Source of the DNA: Ceratodon purpureus
Lineage: Eukaryota > Streptophyta > Bryopsida > Pseudoditrichales > Ditrichaceae
Length of the DNA: 64,000 bases
Reading direction: 5' to 3'
NCBI GenBank assembly: GCA_014871385.1
Contig: CM026427.1
Span: forward strand, 15,508,930-15,572,929
Part shown: positions 9,732 to 21,000 of the stretch, piece by piece
How the letters are laid out: each line of letters begins with the position of its first letter
How positions within the stretch are numbered: position 1 is the stretch's first letter
The notes under the pieces: model-generated
Database searches by the model: none
What the model was told of the DNA's origin: nothing
Seen by the model: only the letters and a program-made list of their open reading frames with translations
Made by a program: the position numbers and the translations under genes

Positions 9732-12700
9732 ATGCGGGCCGCTATGTCTCAGACAACTCCGCCGAGTCGACATCCAGAACAGAATGACAACAGTGTACAT
9801 GGCATTCCGGACTCAGTCGGAACTCTGGGAGCTAGGGCCTCTCTCATGGCTCACCCAGTCTTCCAAGCAGCCATGAAATTCTGCGCATTACCGGAGTCAG
9901 GTGTTACACCTGCAAGTACACCGCAAGCCCCTTCGACCACAAATCACGCCGTTTCCGATGTGTCCACTGGCGGTGCAACGAGTGCTTTGCCCCTCTCACG
10001 TACACCATCTCCGGGACCGCGTTCTCCACTGTTAGCGTCTCCTCCATCTGAGGCAGTCATGACGACTACGTCGATTGAAGACATGTACACGACCGAGGGA
10101 CCAGGCTACACGGAGTTGCTCCCGCAACGTTCCAGCGAACACGGGTGCGGAGGAGTCAATCTTCATACCAGTCAGGGTACGTCGAGGACGACGACGTCTC
10201 AGGGGTGTCTGGAGTCGCGGTTGCCGCATGCGCCAACGAGCGTCGCATGGGCAAGCCTTTCACCGTCATCGATATACTCGCCGCCGGTATCTACTCACGC
10301 AGTCCCTGATGAAGGCAGCCCGAACCATCGCCGAAACTTACAGCGGCGGCAGAGAAATGAGTACCGTCGGAATCAACGAGGTCCGAACGGGACTGCGCCA
10401 AAGACACTTATCCCGACAGACATTGATGGAAACGTGACTGCATTGAAGGCTGTACTGCACAGGGCTATCCGGGATGTGGCAGGCAGAGTGTTGGACGTGA
10501 CCGTAACGGAGTTCAGTCAGCACTCCCCAATGGCGTTTCAGCTGATTGAGCATGACATTCACGGCTTGTTCGTCTTCGACCCACCACTAAGGGAGGGTTA
10601 CATTCGCTCCTATCTACAGGCATCCCTTAGTTGGTCCAGATATCAGTGGCGGAAGTTCTGGATTAACCAGAAAAAGAGACATCCATCGTGTCCTATTAAA
10701 CGCTATCCTACTCTAGTTGCTCAATGGTCATCTGATGCCGGGATACTGGAGAGCGAGAGGATGACAGCAATCCGGGGACGTAGGCGACGTCACAGCAATA
10801 TTAGCAGAACTCCGCATTGTACAAGTACTGTCTCCGAGGGGATGGACGTATTGGACAGCGACGAAGAGGTAAAGCCCACTGCACTCCTACTTGTTGTGAT
10901 GTGGATGCTATGTTTTGTTATCACCCTCTAGTGAAGGCCCATGCATTTGAAAACTACTGTCGATGTTCTCGATGTCTGCCATGCATAAAAAGTGCTAATG
11001 TTGACTTCTCTTTACTAGCAGTTGGGCTGGGTTTGTAACCGGTAGATGACTACAGTTCCATTAACACGGCGGATGTCGTTTACGATAATGTGTTATCAAT
11101 TGGGCCTTCTCATTTTCCCAGGATCATGTACGTGTGGAAGACGGCGACATCGTTGGCGACGATACGATGATGGATGTGCCAGAGCCTACATACTTCAGTT
11201 CTAGAGTAAGTAAGGCACCACTTCGGACATCGTCCCTGATTTCCAAAAGGATGGCGACCCCAACGACATCTTTAGAGAACACCCACCCAAACGCACGGAA
11301 TGTCCGTGACATCGACATGGAAGACGGAATTGCCTCCTTGCGGGAAGAGTTCGCGAACGCGCTGGTTACGTTGCAGATGACTGCCATGAAGGTGGCAGCC
11401 TTGGAGACGGAGGTCGAAGCGAACAGACGAACCATGTCCCGCAAAATACAGGAGGGTGACATGCTGAAGCGACAGGTTCACGTTTTGACATCAGAAGTCA
11501 AGAGGTTATCTATAAATCAGAGAGCGAACGCCACTCAGACCGCACCGGACGGCCTCTCTCTACGAGGGCCTCCATCCATTGTTGATTTAACTGCCGGAGC
11601 ACATGTAGCCTTGGGTTCACGATCGCCCAACGAGGACATCATCGATGACCCATCCGATGTGGACAAAACCGACGAGGACAGTCGACGGCCGCATGGGACG
11701 CATGTCTTCTCCCCATGCGGGGCACAGGTTCCCATCTCCATCGACGGTGTAAGATCTGGCACAGCGGATGGAAGCGCGGAGGACGACGTCACCATCGGTA
11801 AGTGGAATCGTCATTTTTACAGACTCTGGAAGTTCAGTTAGAGAGTAGTAAGGTTAGAGCATGAGTTTTCTATAGGGGTTGAATTAACCGGATGTAGATA
11901 TTCGCAGAGGTGGAAGTCCAGGATGTTGACGTATACAAACAAGGCCTGGTGGGAGAGCAGGCTGTGGCTCCAGTGACGACATCCGAAGAAGACTGCAGAG
12001 GTCCGTGTGGAATTGCGTCTTTAATAATAGAAGGGGAAGTAGATCGTGAAGATGAACAGACGCTGACGGTCTCGCAACAGAAAAAACCAAGGCAGAAGAG
12101 AAAACCAAAACGCCTGGCGGAAAACGAGAACTCCCAACTTCTCGCACCAAGGACTGGACAGGTATTTATTACCCACAAGTGTGTTAATTTTCACGGAAGA
12201 GGACGATGTTTCTGTATGTATGGAGGAAGAGGATATTGAATTCACGGGGTGCATAGGAATTTAAGACAACGCTTCGATTTCAGCTACTGTCCAGATCAGT
12301 GCATGTTTGAGGTGTGTCTTTTCGACAGGCATTGGGGACAGCATGATTGGAATGTTGGCAGGGAGTGAACCAGCCCAATGAGTGCAAGTACGGTTCGCTT
12401 TTGGGACCAAAGTTAACAACAGCGGTATCTAACGCAATTCCATGATGTATGAGGTGCAGGACCCTGTGAGGCTCCACAAGCTCGTTTGGGTGTTACATCC
12501 GGAACACCATGGCGTGGCAGTTGCGAGGGGTAGGGCTGGTACACACTATAAGGTTCAGAAGTCGAAACAGCCAAAAGACAGGCCTTGCGACTTCGGCATG
12601 CAGTGGGTACAAGTGCTAGATGTATTCCTACAAGGTGTGACGCCCATGTACGCTGGGAAGCAAGCCCATGTGCGAACCTTAGAGGATGCCTTGGAATCTA

Positions 12701-12759
12701 GCAGCAACAAGACGACGTGGCTGATGTGGAATACAGACTACCTTTTGGAAATTGTGTAG
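9732..12759 (+). CDS. TNP1-type (TNPA-like) CACTA transposon protein, multi-exon
   Basis: This is the second protein of En/Spm-like elements, which binds subterminal repeats. Clear exons are 9732-10868, 11122-11797 and 11908-12161, joined in frame. The last coding part lies at about 12470-12759; the junctions between 12162 and 12470 are unresolved. The first exon has a Pro/Ser-rich N-terminus, then a plant transposase (Ptta/En/Spm, Transposase_24-like) region: REGYIRSYLQASLSWSRYQWRKFW, then YPTLVAQWSS. The second exon contains a predicted coiled coil (MKVAALETEVEANRRTM). The third has a basic nuclear-localisation-like run (KKPRQKRKPKRLA). The final part (GTHYKVQKS...WVQVLDVFLQGV...VRTLEDALES) resembles the TNP1/En/Spm-like domain. 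It runs opposite to TNP2. The start ATG could be preceded by another exon. Confidence 0.7.
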
Positions 12760-12787
12760 CTCTGTGTATAGTCTGGGAAAGTGTGGT

Positions 12788-12824
12788 TTTTTTTTTTGGG
12801 GAGGGGGGGGGGGGGGGGGGGGGT
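12788..12824 (+). repeat. Poly-T / poly-G tract
   Basis: A run of T followed by a near-pure G run lies just after the TNP1 stop codon. It is a low-complexity tract with no coding meaning, and its length may be unreliable in sequencing. Confidence 0.9.
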
Positions 12825-13324
12825 GGAGACGTTGGGGTGTGGGGGCTGAGTGTTGGTCTAGGCGGTGTTTCTGATGAACTTGACGAGATCTAGTTCTATC
12901 TTTCGAGAGGTAGGCAGTATGGATGCAGGTCCGCAAATATGCATTGAAATTCGCCGATGCAGTTGGCGGAACAGAATTGTGTCGTCTTTCCCTGAATAAT
13001 GAAGTTCACTACCAGAGATCGGTATTCTATGGATGCTCCTCCCATACCGTCGAGTAAATCATGAGCTGTGAGGCAAAGCTCAGTCTGTCTCGTTGAACCT
13101 GTGTATTCCGCTTGTGAGCTGTTTCTCAGTATGAGGTTACGCATGTATGCAATGCACAGTCTCCATTGTCACCAGTGTTCAGCGTCCCAAATTTTAATTC
13201 CGCACATTTCTCATCAAAACAGCGGGTTCCAGAATTGCATAACTAGTCCTCGTACATTGTGGTCGGTATTCGTCGGGAAAGCAGCGGTCGCTGTGCTCAT
13301 GTCGCAGCTGAAATAGTGACCTAG

Positions 13325-13660
13325 ATCCAACGGCATGTAATCAATGCATCCGATGTCGCGCAAACCTCGACTTGAATGGATCCGACGGCATACAGAGACT
13401 TAATCGTACGGAAGAGAATTAAATGATCGAACGGTTTCAGTCACTTCCACGTCGTGAATGAAAAAGGCCACATCCGACGGCTCAGAGACGTTTCATCGTA
13501 CGATTGACGACATAAAATCCGACGGTGGAGAACTTGAAGATCTAAAGGCCATCGAATCTCTGATCGTAGGGCTGAAATTAAAAATATCTGACGGCATGAT
13601 TGCATTCCATCGGACGGCTCAATGCGACGAAATCGTGTGGATGACAGCATAGGCATCCAA
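13325..13660. repeat. Subterminal repeat array (ATCYRACGG), right side of CACTA element
   Basis: About eight copies of a 9-base motif near ATCCGACGG lie 20-90 bp apart, at roughly 13325, 13379, 13424, 13470, 13516, 13586, 13607 and 13651. Variants include ATCCAACGG, ATCGAACGG and ATCTGACGG. Many short copies close to an end are the usual arrangement for CACTA subterminal regions, where the TNP1/TNPA protein binds. The role is inferred from that precedent. Confidence 0.65.
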
Positions 13661-13720
13661 CGGTGGTCATAATCAATACGGCGTACATACCGAGTACATC
13701 GGTATGGAAAGGGCAGGTTA

Positions 13721-15496
13721 CGAAAAACCTCACAGCAGTGCGGGCAGACTGTCCCCGGGGAAAAAAAAAAAAAACTCACGGTAAGTTACCGCAGGAACTG
13801 AATTGCGTAGCAGAAAAGGAGGAAGGGTAAGCGACCTAGACGCACAAGTCCTGTGTCCTGTGCGGGTCGAATCCACGCAGTGGGCCACCACGGCGTCCTT
13901 TTCCATCTCGATGGAGAGGTCACTTACCATCGCGTTTTCAGTAGAAAGGTTACCTAGAAATAACCTTGATTTCCACTAGTGCTTCCATGATTGGTTTCCG
14001 TACTAATTTGTTTGCTTCTAGTCATGTTGAGGATAGACAGTGGGCAATTAATCGTAGAGTGATTAACAGCTAAGTAAACTCTTGAACATTAGAGTTTTGT
14101 GGACTAGGGCCAGCAGGCTATCATGCGCAGGTTTACCATCATCAAAATTCTTTCTGAAAATTATGAACTGTATCTCAGTGAGTTCTACAATATGTGCAGT
14201 CATAGCTCCTTATATTCTGGAAATATTTGAGGTTTTCGCTGCAGAAATACTCCAGTCCTGTTCTTAAATTCAAATGTTACTCCTAGTTTCAAGTTTCGGC
14301 CTCGTGTATTCAAATTCACCCTCCTGTGACCTTGTCGCAGGTAAACGATTGAAGATTCTAGATAGAGTACTGATCTGCTGAAAGTCCAAATTATGTTTAG
14401 TTTGATGTGCAGAGCTGTCTGGACACAAACCAGAAATGAGACGAATGTTGTGCTCGAAAGGAACTAGACCAGGGAACTCCCTGGTGAGATATTATTATGT
14501 GCATGAGTTTCGGCGTGGGCCAGCCCAACAGAAGTTGTGCGGGGGATACACTTCATTTCACCTTCCTCATCTGCTGCAACAGCGCTTCAGTTTGCAACTC
14601 TTTCTCGGAAAGATAGATAGAAACACCAACCCTTTTAAGGGCCGGCGTGAATAAAGTGTCCGTTCGTAATGTCAATGACCTGGTGCCCACAGGACAGAGG
14701 GACATTGAGACAAAACTCTTTCTCGGAAACTATAAGCCTTCAAGTTGAGTAAGCCAATGGGTTTCTGATATTCCCCTGCCTTCAATGTGCACTTGCTTCT
14801 AGTCTTGTTATCCTAGTTAATTTCACCACTTCCTGGCGCTCTCTGTTCCTCAGTCTAGTTGTGTGATTTTCATTCCAACAGAAGCTGCTTACGTTTACAG
14901 GTCTGCAACACCGAATTCTCCAAGGAATTGTTCATGTGTATCCGTGAAGGTGACTTGGTGACGGGAACTTGGTGTGAAGATCATCGTCAGTAGAAAGGTT
15001 GCGGACAGGATTCGAGAGAAAACGTTGAGTCACTTCTCGTTGCTTCAAACTGCCATCTTTCTTCAAGCCATGTTCTTCTAGTTCACACCAGCTTAAGTTT
15101 CAGGGTTTGAAGAACGGTGACAACAAGAAGATCCCAACAGGCCACAACAGGGTTCACAATTCTGCTTTTTGTGTGTCTATTCCTCAGACACTCCTCTGTC
15201 ATACCTCCAAATTTTTGCAAGAACACCAGGTATGTGACTCTTGGTCACAGAAGTGACTCCCCTTAGTTAGTGGCCACTCTGTTGTCGATTTTCACCATAC
15301 AAAGGTACATGATTTCTCTGCGCTCTCTATCTTTTTGTTGTATGGGCACCACAAGGCTTGAGCTCCTCACGTCATTCTTCACATCTAAGAGAAATTGAGT
15401 TCTAGTGCAAGATTATCTGAACTGTACTGTCCATCGGTGACCAGGTTCTCAGGACTTGCAAACATATAAGTTGTGCTGCCCAGCACAAGTAAGAAC
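13721..15496. other. Spacer between CACTA region and kinase gene
   Basis: No gene was recognised. The stretch contains an A14 tract near 13762 and a possible right limit of the CACTA region, though no terminus could be defined. The last few hundred bases probably hold the promoter and 5' leader of the kinase at 15497. Confidence 0.4.
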
Positions 15497-16741
15497 ATGG
15501 AGGGTGATAGCAAACCCTCAGACGCACTTCACCATGCCAGACTCTGCACGCAGATGCCGAGCACCGCTGTGGGGATATCCCAGGTTGTGAAGGCAGCTGA
15601 TGTGTCCATGCCTCCCTGCAGCAACACCGAGCTGGTTGAATTTGCATCTGCATCGGATCGTCAACCTTCCCGTTGGAACCTCGTCTCTTCACGCATCTCC
15701 AGACTGATGCAGATGAGGAGTGAGTATGCCACTGCTGTGGAGTTCGAGATCGAAGCCTCCAAAGTCCACTGGAGTGAGTTGGACTCCACGAACTCTGACG
15801 AGGACGAAGAGAACCAAACAGACGTGGAAGTCTTCCAGAAGCTGAAGGAGAAATGGGGCGACTTCTTTTGTGACTACGGTGATGGCCTGGTGATGGGCAA
15901 AAAAATCGCAGAGGGAGGACAGGCCGAGATCTATGAAGCAAGTTGGAGTTCAAGAGCTATATTCAAGCTTGGTGAGCAGGTTGGGGGCTTTGATGTCTTG
16001 AAGGTCTTCAAAGAAGGATGGGCTCTGCAACACCTCCAAAAACAATGGCCAGAAGGCATGCTCCAGGCAGGCACTAGACGTGGTCCTATTCGGCGTGCTT
16101 GTGTGATTGATAAGGGAGTGATGCTCAACAATGGAAGGTTTGCTTTTCTGATGAAGAAATATTGGGGCGATCTGCGGAAGCTCATTGACATCAGAATGCA
16201 ACACAACCACAACGCCTGTGCACCTTTCACAGATGATGAAACAGGTTCTATTGCTGCTCAGATTGTTGAGGGGATGGCTGCTTTGCATAAACGCAATATT
16301 GTGCATAGAGACATGAAAGCCTCCAACATACTGCTTTGGGTTCCGAATGAGAAGACTTTTGATGCTGTACATGACCCATTTTGGTGCAATGTGGCTGATT
16401 TTGAGAGTTCAGTTGGACTTGTGGGAACTGGATATTGGAGGGCTCCAGAGATTTTACGCGCTCTGCAGACTGGTAGCATCAGGTCTCATTTGTTTGATGA
16501 GAAATCTGATGTTTATAGTTTTGCAATGACCTACTATGAAATCTTAACAGGTTGTATCCCATTTGAAGATCTTGGCGGGAGGAATTATGGCATGATAATT
16601 GAAGGAAGACGACCGGAACTTCCTAGTTATATCAATCCTTTATTGAAGGCATTGTTGAATAGATGTTGGCATACAAATCCTTTGGAAAGGCCTTCATTTG
16701 GAAACATAGGAGAGCAATTGAAGAAAATATATCTAAATTAA
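15497..16741 (+). CDS. Protein kinase-like protein with DFE in place of DFG
   Basis: An intronless gene of 414 aa, starting at ATG 15497. Residues 1-120 are kinase-free and acidic near 93-110 (STNSDEDEENQTDVE). The kinase domain spans about 130-410. It has a glycine-loop-like IAEGGQAEIYEA, a candidate catalytic Lys169 (VLKVF), an intact HRDMKASNIL (270-279), VADFESSVG where DFG is expected (301-303), YWRAPEIL (activation-segment end), and DVYSFAMTYYEILTG. The metal-binding Asp is kept and only the Gly is replaced by Glu, so activity may be altered but is not ruled out. The KYWGDLRKLID block is one I associate with a kinase group expanded in mosses. The substrate is unknown. Confidence 0.85.
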   Translation: MEGDSKPSDALHHARLCTQMPSTAVGISQVVKAADVSMPPCSNTELVEFASASDRQPSRWNLVSSRISRLMQMRSEYATAVEFEIEASKVHWSELDSTNSDEDEENQTDVEVFQKLKEKWGDFFCDYGDGLVMGKKIAEGGQAEIYEASWSSRAIFKLGEQVGGFDVLKVFKEGWALQHLQKQWPEGMLQAGTRRGPIRRACVIDKGVMLNNGRFAFLMKKYWGDLRKLIDIRMQHNHNACAPFTDDETGSIAAQIVEGMAALHKRNIVHRDMKASNILLWVPNEKTFDAVHDPFWCNVADFESSVGLVGTGYWRAPEILRALQTGSIRSHLFDEKSDVYSFAMTYYEILTGCIPFEDLGGRNYGMIIEGRRPELPSYINPLLKALLNRCWHTNPLERPSFGNIGEQLKKIYLN

Positions 16742-18096
16742 AGAGAGCATAAAGTAGTATGGAGATCAAAACTTGCTTGTCCAGTTGTTGGGGATACCAT
16801 GTATGATACTTCCAACTAAAGGTAATGTGGATTAAGTATGTGTTTCTATATATGATCAAGTATATTATCAATTAATCATGTTCTAATATTATTGAGGACA
16901 ATATATTAGATTAGGATTTTGGTTCAAATGAAAACAAGTTATCTCCGCTCTACATACCGGGGCACTTAGTTTTAGGGGAGCATTTCAAAGATCCTGCTAG
17001 CTGAGAAGAATGTGATCAATGTGGCAGAAATGCCAAATTGTTCAAGTAACCAAGAAAAGTGCGTGACAGTCCCCAACTTATTAAGGGTAATTCAGTGTTG
17101 GCAATTGGATGTGGAGACTTTGTTGATTGTTGACAATGGGATGGGAGTATCATGCATGTGCAAAACAGCTTGCATGGATTTTGAGTCACAATACACACCT
17201 ACCAGTATGCAGGCCAGTACGTGGTGGATCAATGCATAAGCACCAGGCTTCACAGCAGATCATGCCCAATATCTACATTAGTAGATGATATGATAGTGTC
17301 TTCAAAACAAGAGACATCTTTAATCCAAGCTCTAGACGTACGTGAAAGCACCCGAAAATCCATGTTTTTCTTTGCAGGAAAGGAAGGATGAAGTCTTGCT
17401 CTTGACAACGAGCGCAACTCTGGCTGCTGAATTTCCTCTCTTACTCTCTTTTACAAATATAGAGAGCATCCCAAATGCCAGCAAGTGGGCAACCTACAAT
17501 CTACCAGAACTGAAGCAACAAACGTCCTGGAAATTCAGATTCAGATGGGGCACCCAACGCAGGTTTTGCAGTTTCCGTTAACAGCACTAAGTGGAGAAAG
17601 AATTGCAGCAAACTGAAACATAAGGAAGTGTAACTACTCACTCAAGTGTCAAAAGTGGTGGGATTGCTTTGGAGGTCAAGAATCAAACTCGAAAACTATG
17701 GATTCTACTACGAGACCTTCCTTGTGATTGAGAAAGAGCCTTCAAGCGTGTTGCTGGTGCATGTGATTGTACTGGCTCGTCACCCCCTTCATCAGAGCGC
17801 CAGCGACTGCCTCCATTCTCCTCAGCCCCAGCATTTCTGATCCCACAAACCACAAGATGATGTTATCAACTGGCCCAGAACAGCAAGAAAGTCAAGAAAT
17901 TTAGAAGAAAAAAAAATCTCAAACAAAATGAGTGCAGCCTGTACGTAACATAAAAATCAGAAAGTTGGTTGAGCCAGTACTAGCAAGAGTCCACAAGATA
18001 TGAAAGCATGCCGACAGAGTCAAGAAACTGGAGGCCAGATATAAGACTATTGTACAAAGTGAATTGAGAGAGCCATGTTCGGAGATCAGGGTTAAT
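16742..18096. other. Convergent intergenic region
   Basis: This lies between the 3' ends of the kinase (plus) and HOS1 (minus). Open frames are short and have no known domain. It probably holds both 3' untranslated regions and polyadenylation signals. Confidence 0.5.
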
Positions 18097-21000
18097 TTAA
18101 TAGCTCCAGTGACAGAATGTGTGAAATCCTAACTTTAATTGGAAAAAATTGAGGGTCAAAATCAGGTGTTTAACATATTCTGACCTTGACAATTCCCAAG
18201 GTAACACTCCAGTAGCAGATGAAGCTCCATTTTCAACGTTAATGCCTGCAAAACTAAAATCCTTCGATGCTTCTTTCTCTCCAGCTTTCTGTAACCAGGA
18301 CCGTTCCGATGGGTTTCGCTTCCCGTTAGACGGCCAAGTTGTACCTTCCAGGTCCAACTCCGTCGTGCCATTGTGCTCTATGTGTAACCCATCCGTACGT
18401 TGTCCATTCTCTAAGGCCAAATGAGATCCATTTCCTAAGAGGTGAGTTCCGTTCATTTTCAATGGCATTCGCTTTTCAACACCAGTTGCCCAGAACGCTG
18501 GTCCTGCTTCATCAATTTCATCACCCCTTTGCACATCTCCTAAGTCAATGGCCGGATAAAGAGGCTCCCTAGGTTGTTCAGCCTCATATCGAAGGCGCCG
18601 CCCTTGCACAGGGCTTTCTCCCAATGTACCAAACTCACGAGAAGCAGTAGGTCCATTTGTTTTGGGTAATTTCATATTTGAAAGAATAGGAGAGGGAAGT
18701 GCGAGTGATCGTTGCCCTAAGCGTTCTTGAGCAAAAGAAGGTTGAGTGGAATTAGCCCAAGCAGAGGTGGATGGGAGATTGCTATCTTCAAAAGCCATGG
18801 GTTCCCTCATATTGCTCCCAGCGTGACCAAAAAGAGGCGATGCTAAAGGAAGGGTTCTTTGTTCCACCACATTCTCTATTTCTGCTTGAGGTGACTGTGC
18901 GTTAGGTTCACTGCCACTGCGAGCCTGCTGCTGCTGAATCTCCGGTAGAAGCTCCATACACTTCTCCTATTGACAATCAATTATATTCAGCATCTGCTTC
19001 TCAATAGAAAAATAGAACAATTTAGCAGCAAGAAAGATATACAAAGAGTTACCAACAAATGTAATGATCAAGAGGATATAAGCCCACTAAGATCCAGGTG
19101 CTAATAGTGTCCCTGGGTATGAATTTCTCCAAACTGAAGTGACGGACATTTGCTGAACACACCTACAGCCTGTACTGTGCCAAACATGGGAGGGAAAAGC
19201 TCTTACAACAATCCGGTTCCTCTGTTTGCGGGCAATACGAACACGAGAGAGCTTTCCTTCATCAATGTTCCTTTCTTCCCACAGGTCCTCAAGTTCAGTC
19301 AATTTTTTATGCACTGCATGTGCCTCAATGTACCGACATCGCTGTCCAAAACACATACCATCAAACACGTCTGTCAGTTGTTGAAGATACCAAAGAAAAA
19401 TCCACATGTTTAACAGCAACATGATCGGCCGACTAGTTCCAAGATATCTGAAGTATACCGAACTAAAATTGAAGGATGGAATTATTCGCGATTACCATGA
19501 AAAATCCTCTTAAATTTTGCCAGTGATTAAAACAAGTAATCAAGGTTGCTGCAACGCAATCAAGCCATAACTATCATTCAGCAGCCCCACCTAGCTAATC
19601 TTTGAACAATTTGAAATAGGCTTATTCGGCACCTGTTAGGTATGCATAGTACCTGTACATAAAAGACGACTAGAAAATTTCCGGCAGTTGATGAGGGGTC
19701 ATTTCCAGCCCGTTCAAGTAAGCACTTCTTAACATACGTTTCTTCCTCTTTCCTCCATGGTAGAACTAACATCTTGTCCAACAACCCCATGCCCATGCAT
19801 AACCTACAGACTTCGCCCACCAACACCTCCATACTAAGTAACCAATCGCGACTTTCCCGCTTAACACCATCGACATAAGCCCTCTGGTACAAATAACCTT
19901 CAATAAGAAGGCCACATTGAAGCCAGACTCTAACAGCTGTGAGAGCGTCTGAAAGGGGAACAAGCTCTGCTGCCTGGCCATCACGTCCACTCGCACGAAG
20001 AACAGCAAGTGCAGCCTCTGCCTTCTGACGCTCGAGCAGCACAGTGACCACCTTTGGGTGTGTGATGTGACTAGCTATTTCTGGCAGTAAGTGACAAGCT
20101 TCCTGTAAATCGTGAACCATGACAGTTATTGCATACTTAAACTCAAGAAAATAATTCCCGAGATTAATTTTGGTTCGTTTGCTCCAAACAGACAAGGCCC
20201 AGATTCTTAAACCAATTAACTTGACCTCACAGTAATAAAAACATGAAATAGAGGAAAAGATTAGGAGAATGTGGACCGGAAACTAACCTCAAGAGCCGAG
20301 TTGCTACTATCATCAAGAAGGTAAAAGACAAGAGACTCCAGCATAAAATGTCTTGGAATGCTGAATGTGCCTACATAATCATCTACAACTCCTCGCCAAT
20401 GCTCATCAGGACCTGTCCAATGCCGATCAAACAAAAAGTACAGAAACTGTAACAGGATTAAGGAACACGGCAAAAATATATTTCACATGACAGACCTCTT
20501 TACGCAGATAGTCTAGAAATATCTCTACGATTATATGTACGACAAGGTAGCAATAAAACGACAGTCAAAAAGTTCAAATACATGCGCCTCCCTCAGTTAA
20601 ATGTTGTACCATTATGTTAAAATAGTTCACTACTGCAGCTCTAGGCCCCAATAATATGTATTATCATGCTTGTGCGTAGTCCCACTTTCTCTCTCACAAA
20701 ATAGGAAGCGCAGCCACAGAGAAGGTTGCTACAGTTCTTGCAGACGACCCCAACAATTCACTCAAGAATCAGCACTGCACCTCCGTTAGTACAGTCAACC
20801 CTACCGAGAAACAGTGGAAATAAAGGATACAATTGCCTTCTTGGCAAGTATGAGATCGCAGGGACCCTCCAAAAACAACAGATCCACAGCTGCACGGACA
20901 CTTTCAGGAGGATAGGGAGACCGTGATTGCATTGGCTCCATGTCACGTCTGAACCTAAGAGAAGCTGGAGTCTGAGCTGTCGGACCTTGACGAAGCAAGC

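Larger units (their letters stand above)
1285..13720. mobile_element. CACTA (En/Spm-like) DNA transposon region
   Basis: This is a class II element region defined by its two transposase genes: a TNP2-type gene on the minus strand (2080-6344) and a TNP1-type gene on the plus strand (9732-12759). The left limit is set by a CACTATAAGTCACCGTGA terminus at 1285. The right limit is approximate, set by a cluster of subterminal repeats ending near 13660. No matching inverted terminus was found on the right, so the true end could lie a little further or be eroded. Between the transposase genes are two paralogous F-box-like genes and a duplicated non-coding block. The TNP2 gene is open through all five inferred exons, so the element may be young. 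A second copy of the terminus-like sequence at 8628 leaves open that two related elements are joined or nested here. Confidence 0.75.

Noticed and set aside
12542-12552. CACTATAAGG as another CACTA terminus
   Set aside because: It lies inside the TNP1 coding part (GTHYKVQ) and lacks the rest of the terminal sequence.
13776-13795. TCACGGTAAGTTACCG as the inverted right terminus
   Set aside because: It matches the complement of the left terminus at only about 11 of 18 positions and does not end in TAGTG.
13755-13960. Possible tRNA-derived SINE with a B-box-like GGGTCGAATCC and an A-tract
   Set aside because: No convincing A box, no cloverleaf could be drawn, and no flanking target duplication was found.
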